Shown piece after piece: positions 61,834-64,000 of a stretch of DNA of 64,000 nucleotides (positions within the stretch are counted from its first letter, which is position 1; each line of letters opens with the position of its first letter). Source of the stretch: Mesorhizobium loti (GTDB taxonomy: Bacteria; Pseudomonadota; Alphaproteobacteria; Rhizobiales; Rhizobiaceae); NCBI RefSeq assembly GCF_003148495.1, contig NZ_QGGH01000007.1, positions 62,001 to 126,000 of the forward strand, read 5' to 3'. The notes under the pieces were generated by a model. It was given only the letters and a program-made list of their open reading frames with translations. It was not told where the DNA came from and did no database searches. A program made the position numbers and the translations under genes.

Positions 61834-64000
61834 ATGCCCGCGCTTGATGCCATCCGCCAGCAGATCCGCGCCAACTACCTGCCCGACGAAGACGAGGCCG
61901 TGAAGCGGCTGGCCGAAGCGACGGGCCTTTCAGCGAAAGACCGCAAGGCGATCTCGGCCCGGGCCGCCGATCTGGTGCGGGCGGTGCGCGGTTCGTCGGA
62001 TCCTCGGCTGATGGAGGTCTTCCTCTCGGCCTACGGCCTCTCCACAAAGGAAGGCGTGGCGCTGATGTGCCTGGCCGAGGCGCTGCTGCGCGTGCCTGAC
62101 ACCGAGACGATGGACGACCTCATCGCCGACAAGATCGCGCCGCATGACTGGTCGGCGCATTCCGGCGGCTCGAGTTCCATCTTCGTCAACGCCTCGACCT
62201 GGGCGCTGATGCTGACCGGCCGCGTCCTCGATGAGGGCGAGGGCGGCATCGAGGGCACGCTGCGTTCTATGGTGCGGCGGCTGGGCGAGCCGGTCATCCG
62301 CAAAGCGGTGGCCGCCGCCATGCGCGAGATGGGCGAGCAGTTTGTGCTCGGCCGCACCATCGCCGAGGCCGTCAAGCGCGGCCGGCCGATGACGCAGAAA
62401 GGTTATCTCTATTCCTTCGACATGCTGGGCGAAGCGGCTCGCACCGAGGCCGATGCCTTGCGCTATCATAAGGCCTATGCCGCCGCGATTTCGTCGCTCG
62501 ATTCCGGCTCCAACGGCCCTGATATCAGGCAGAATCACGGCATCTCGGTCAAGCTTTCGGCGCTGCATCCGCGTTATGAGGTAGCGCAGAAGGAAGAGAT
62601 GCTGCCGGTCATGGCCGAGCGGCTTTTGTCGCTGGCGCTTGCCGCGCGCCATTCGCGCATGGGCCTCAACATCGACGCCGAGGAAGCCGACCGCCTCGAT
62701 CTGTCGCTCGACGTGATCGAGCGGGTGCTGGCCGAGCCGGAACTCGCCGGCTGGAACGGTTTTGGTGTGGTGGTGCAAGCGTATGGGCCACGCGCGGCCT
62801 TTGCCATCGACTGGCTCTACGCGCTGGCCAAGAAATACGACCGCAACATCATGGTGCGGCTGGTCAAGGGCGCCTATTGGGACACCGAGATCAAGCGGGC
62901 GCAGACGCTCGGACTATCAGGTTATCCCGTCTTCACCCGCAAGGCCAACACCGACGTCTCCTACATCGCTTGCGCCAAGAAGTTGCTTGGCATGACCGAT
63001 CGCATCTATCCGCAATTCGCCACCCACAACGCCCACACAGTCGCGGCCATCCTGTCGATGGCGACGAACCGCGACTCCTTCGAGTTCCAGCGTCTGCACG
63101 GCATGGGCGAAGCCCTGCACGAGACGGTGCGACGGTCCGAAGGCACGCGCTGCCGCATCTATGCACCGGTCGGTGCGCATTCCGATCTGCTTGCCTATCT
63201 GGTCCGTCGGCTGCTGGAGAACGGCGCCAACTCCTCCTTCGTGCACCAGCTGACTGACGAGGATGTCGAGCCGGAGGACATTGCGCGTGATCCGCTCGAA
63301 ACGGTCGAAAGCCAGGGTCCGGCCGCCAATCCGGCGATTGCCCGGCCTTCCCAGATTTTTGGCGCCGGCCGTCGGAACTCGAAGGGTTTTGACGTCACCG
63401 ACACGGTGACGCTGGCGGCGATCGACAAGGCCAAGGCCGCCTTCGCAGGGCCGGATCGCTGGCATGCCAAGCCGATCACCCGGGCCGCCGGCTATGGCAA
63501 GCAGCGTCCGATCGTCAATCCGGCCAAGCCTTCCGAAGTGGTCGGCACGGTCAGCGAAGCCGCTGCCAAGCAAGTGGCGACCGCCGTGCGGATCGCGGTG
63601 GACGCGCAGCCGGCCTGGGCGAAGCGTCCCGTTGCCGAACGCGCCGCCATCCTCAACCGCGCCGCCGATCTCTATGAAGCGAATGCCGTCGAATTCTTCG
63701 CGCTCGCCACAAGGGAGGCCGGCAAATCGCTGGCCGACGGCGTCGCCGAAGTGCGCGAGGCGGTCGACTTCCTTCGCTACTACGCCACTGAAGCGGCCAA
63801 TGCGGAGGCGGGCACGCAAGCGCGCGGCGCCATCGTCTGCATCTCGCCGTGGAATTTCCCGCTCGCCATCTTCACCGGCCAGATCGCCGCCGCACTTGTC
63901 ACCGGCAATTCGGTGATCGCCAAGCCGGCCGAGCAGACGCCGCTGATCGCCTTCCGTGCCGTCGAACTGCTGCGCGAGGCCGGTGTGCCGGAAGACGTCA
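61834..64000 (+). CDS. putA: Bifunctional proline dehydrogenase / P5C dehydrogenase, 5' part
   Basis: Converts proline to glutamate in two steps; 722 codons seen, running off the right edge. N-terminus MPALDAIRQQIRANYLPDED has no ribbon-helix-helix DNA-binding domain, so regulation falls to PutR. The proline dehydrogenase barrel includes NHGISVKLSALHPRYE and MVRLVKGAYWDTEIKRAQ. The aldehyde dehydrogenase part starts with PIVNPAKPSEVVGTVSEA and has CISPWNFPLAIFTGQIAAAL. The catalytic Cys lies beyond the window. Confidence 0.96.
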   Translation, partial: MPALDAIRQQIRANYLPDEDEAVKRLAEATGLSAKDRKAISARAADLVRAVRGSSDPRLMEVFLSAYGLSTKEGVALMCLAEALLRVPDTETMDDLIADKIAPHDWSAHSGGSSSIFVNASTWALMLTGRVLDEGEGGIEGTLRSMVRRLGEPVIRKAVAAAMREMGEQFVLGRTIAEAVKRGRPMTQKGYLYSFDMLGEAARTEADALRYHKAYAAAISSLDSGSNGPDIRQNHGISVKLSALHPRYEVAQKEEMLPVMAERLLSLALAARHSRMGLNIDAEEADRLDLSLDVIERVLAEPELAGWNGFGVVVQAYGPRAAFAIDWLYALAKKYDRNIMVRLVKGAYWDTEIKRAQTLGLSGYPVFTRKANTDVSYIACAKKLLGMTDRIYPQFATHNAHTVAAILSMATNRDSFEFQRLHGMGEALHETVRRSEGTRCRIYAPVGAHSDLLAYLVRRLLENGANSSFVHQLTDEDVEPEDIARDPLETVESQGPAANPAIARPSQIFGAGRRNSKGFDVTDTVTLAAIDKAKAAFAGPDRWHAKPITRAAGYGKQRPIVNPAKPSEVVGTVSEAAAKQVATAVRIAVDAQPAWAKRPVAERAAILNRAADLYEANAVEFFALATREAGKSLADGVAEVREAVDFLRYYATEAANAEAGTQARGAIVCISPWNFPLAIFTGQIAAALVTGNSVIAKPAEQTPLIAFRAVELLREAGVPEDV

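Overview
The window is GC-rich chromosomal DNA from an alphaproteobacterium of the order Hyphomicrobiales, most likely Mesorhizobium or a close relative. The evidence is the VLCFA-lipid A cluster (acpXL, two fabF-type genes, adh2XL, lpxXL), the order DUF177-plsX-fabH-ihfA-merR, a K+-insensitive hppA, an Lrp-type putR divergent from an RHH-less putA, and two copies of a ~72-bp palindromic intergenic repeat. No rRNA genes, phage, transposase or CRISPR array were found. Species assignment is inference.

Layout. 1-794: no convincing gene. 0.8-6.5 kb: hppA, a small surface-sugar operon (RmlC-like cupin and GT2), a BamE-like lipoprotein, a cytochrome bc1 assembly chaperone and DUF177. 6.5-10.2 kb: plsX, fabH, ihfA, merR and a small membrane protein. 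10.3-13.3 kb: XRE regulator, fatty-acid desaturase, orphan PhnD-like protein. 13.3-19 kb, minus strand: an M24 protein with DddP-type active-site spacing, a dimethylglycine-dehydrogenase-like flavoprotein and an MttB-family methyltransferase without pyrrolysine. 19-29 kb: PLD-like protein, two tandem MFS paralogues (the second apparently frameshifted), prolyl oligopeptidase, class III aminotransferase, Coa1-like protein. 29-34 kb: valine-catabolism pair (mmsB, acyl-CoA dehydrogenase), a cupin DMSP-lyase-family gene coupled to cobQ, a VOC protein and an AraC regulator. 35-43 kb: TauE, TerB, and a peptide-type ABC importer with an M20 deacylase. 43-49 kb: L,D-transpeptidase and the VLCFA/lipid A cluster. 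49-55 kb: slipin, two abutting tRNA-like sequences, histidine phosphatase, secreted caspase-like protein with ten 47-residue repeats. 55-64 kb: AEC transporter, gabD, aldose epimerase, sugar kinase, FixH/YtkA-like protein with a di-heme peroxidase, putR and the 5' part of putA.

How genes work together. AcpXL carries the chain that FabF1XL and FabF2XL extend and LpxXL transfers to lipid A. FabF2XL lacks the catalytic Cys and looks like a chain-length-factor partner of FabF1XL. The DddP-like and cupin proteins are two unrelated candidate DMSP lyases about 17 kb apart. The first adjoins methylamine/betaine-type genes, which suggests use of methylated osmolytes. PutR probably controls putA, and the ABC importer probably feeds the adjacent deacylase.

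Most worth following up: the two candidate DMSP lyases, the DddP-like/DMGDH/MttB cluster, the Cys-less FabF2XL with no fabZXL, the caspase-repeat protein, and the tRNA-like pair that shares a CCA.
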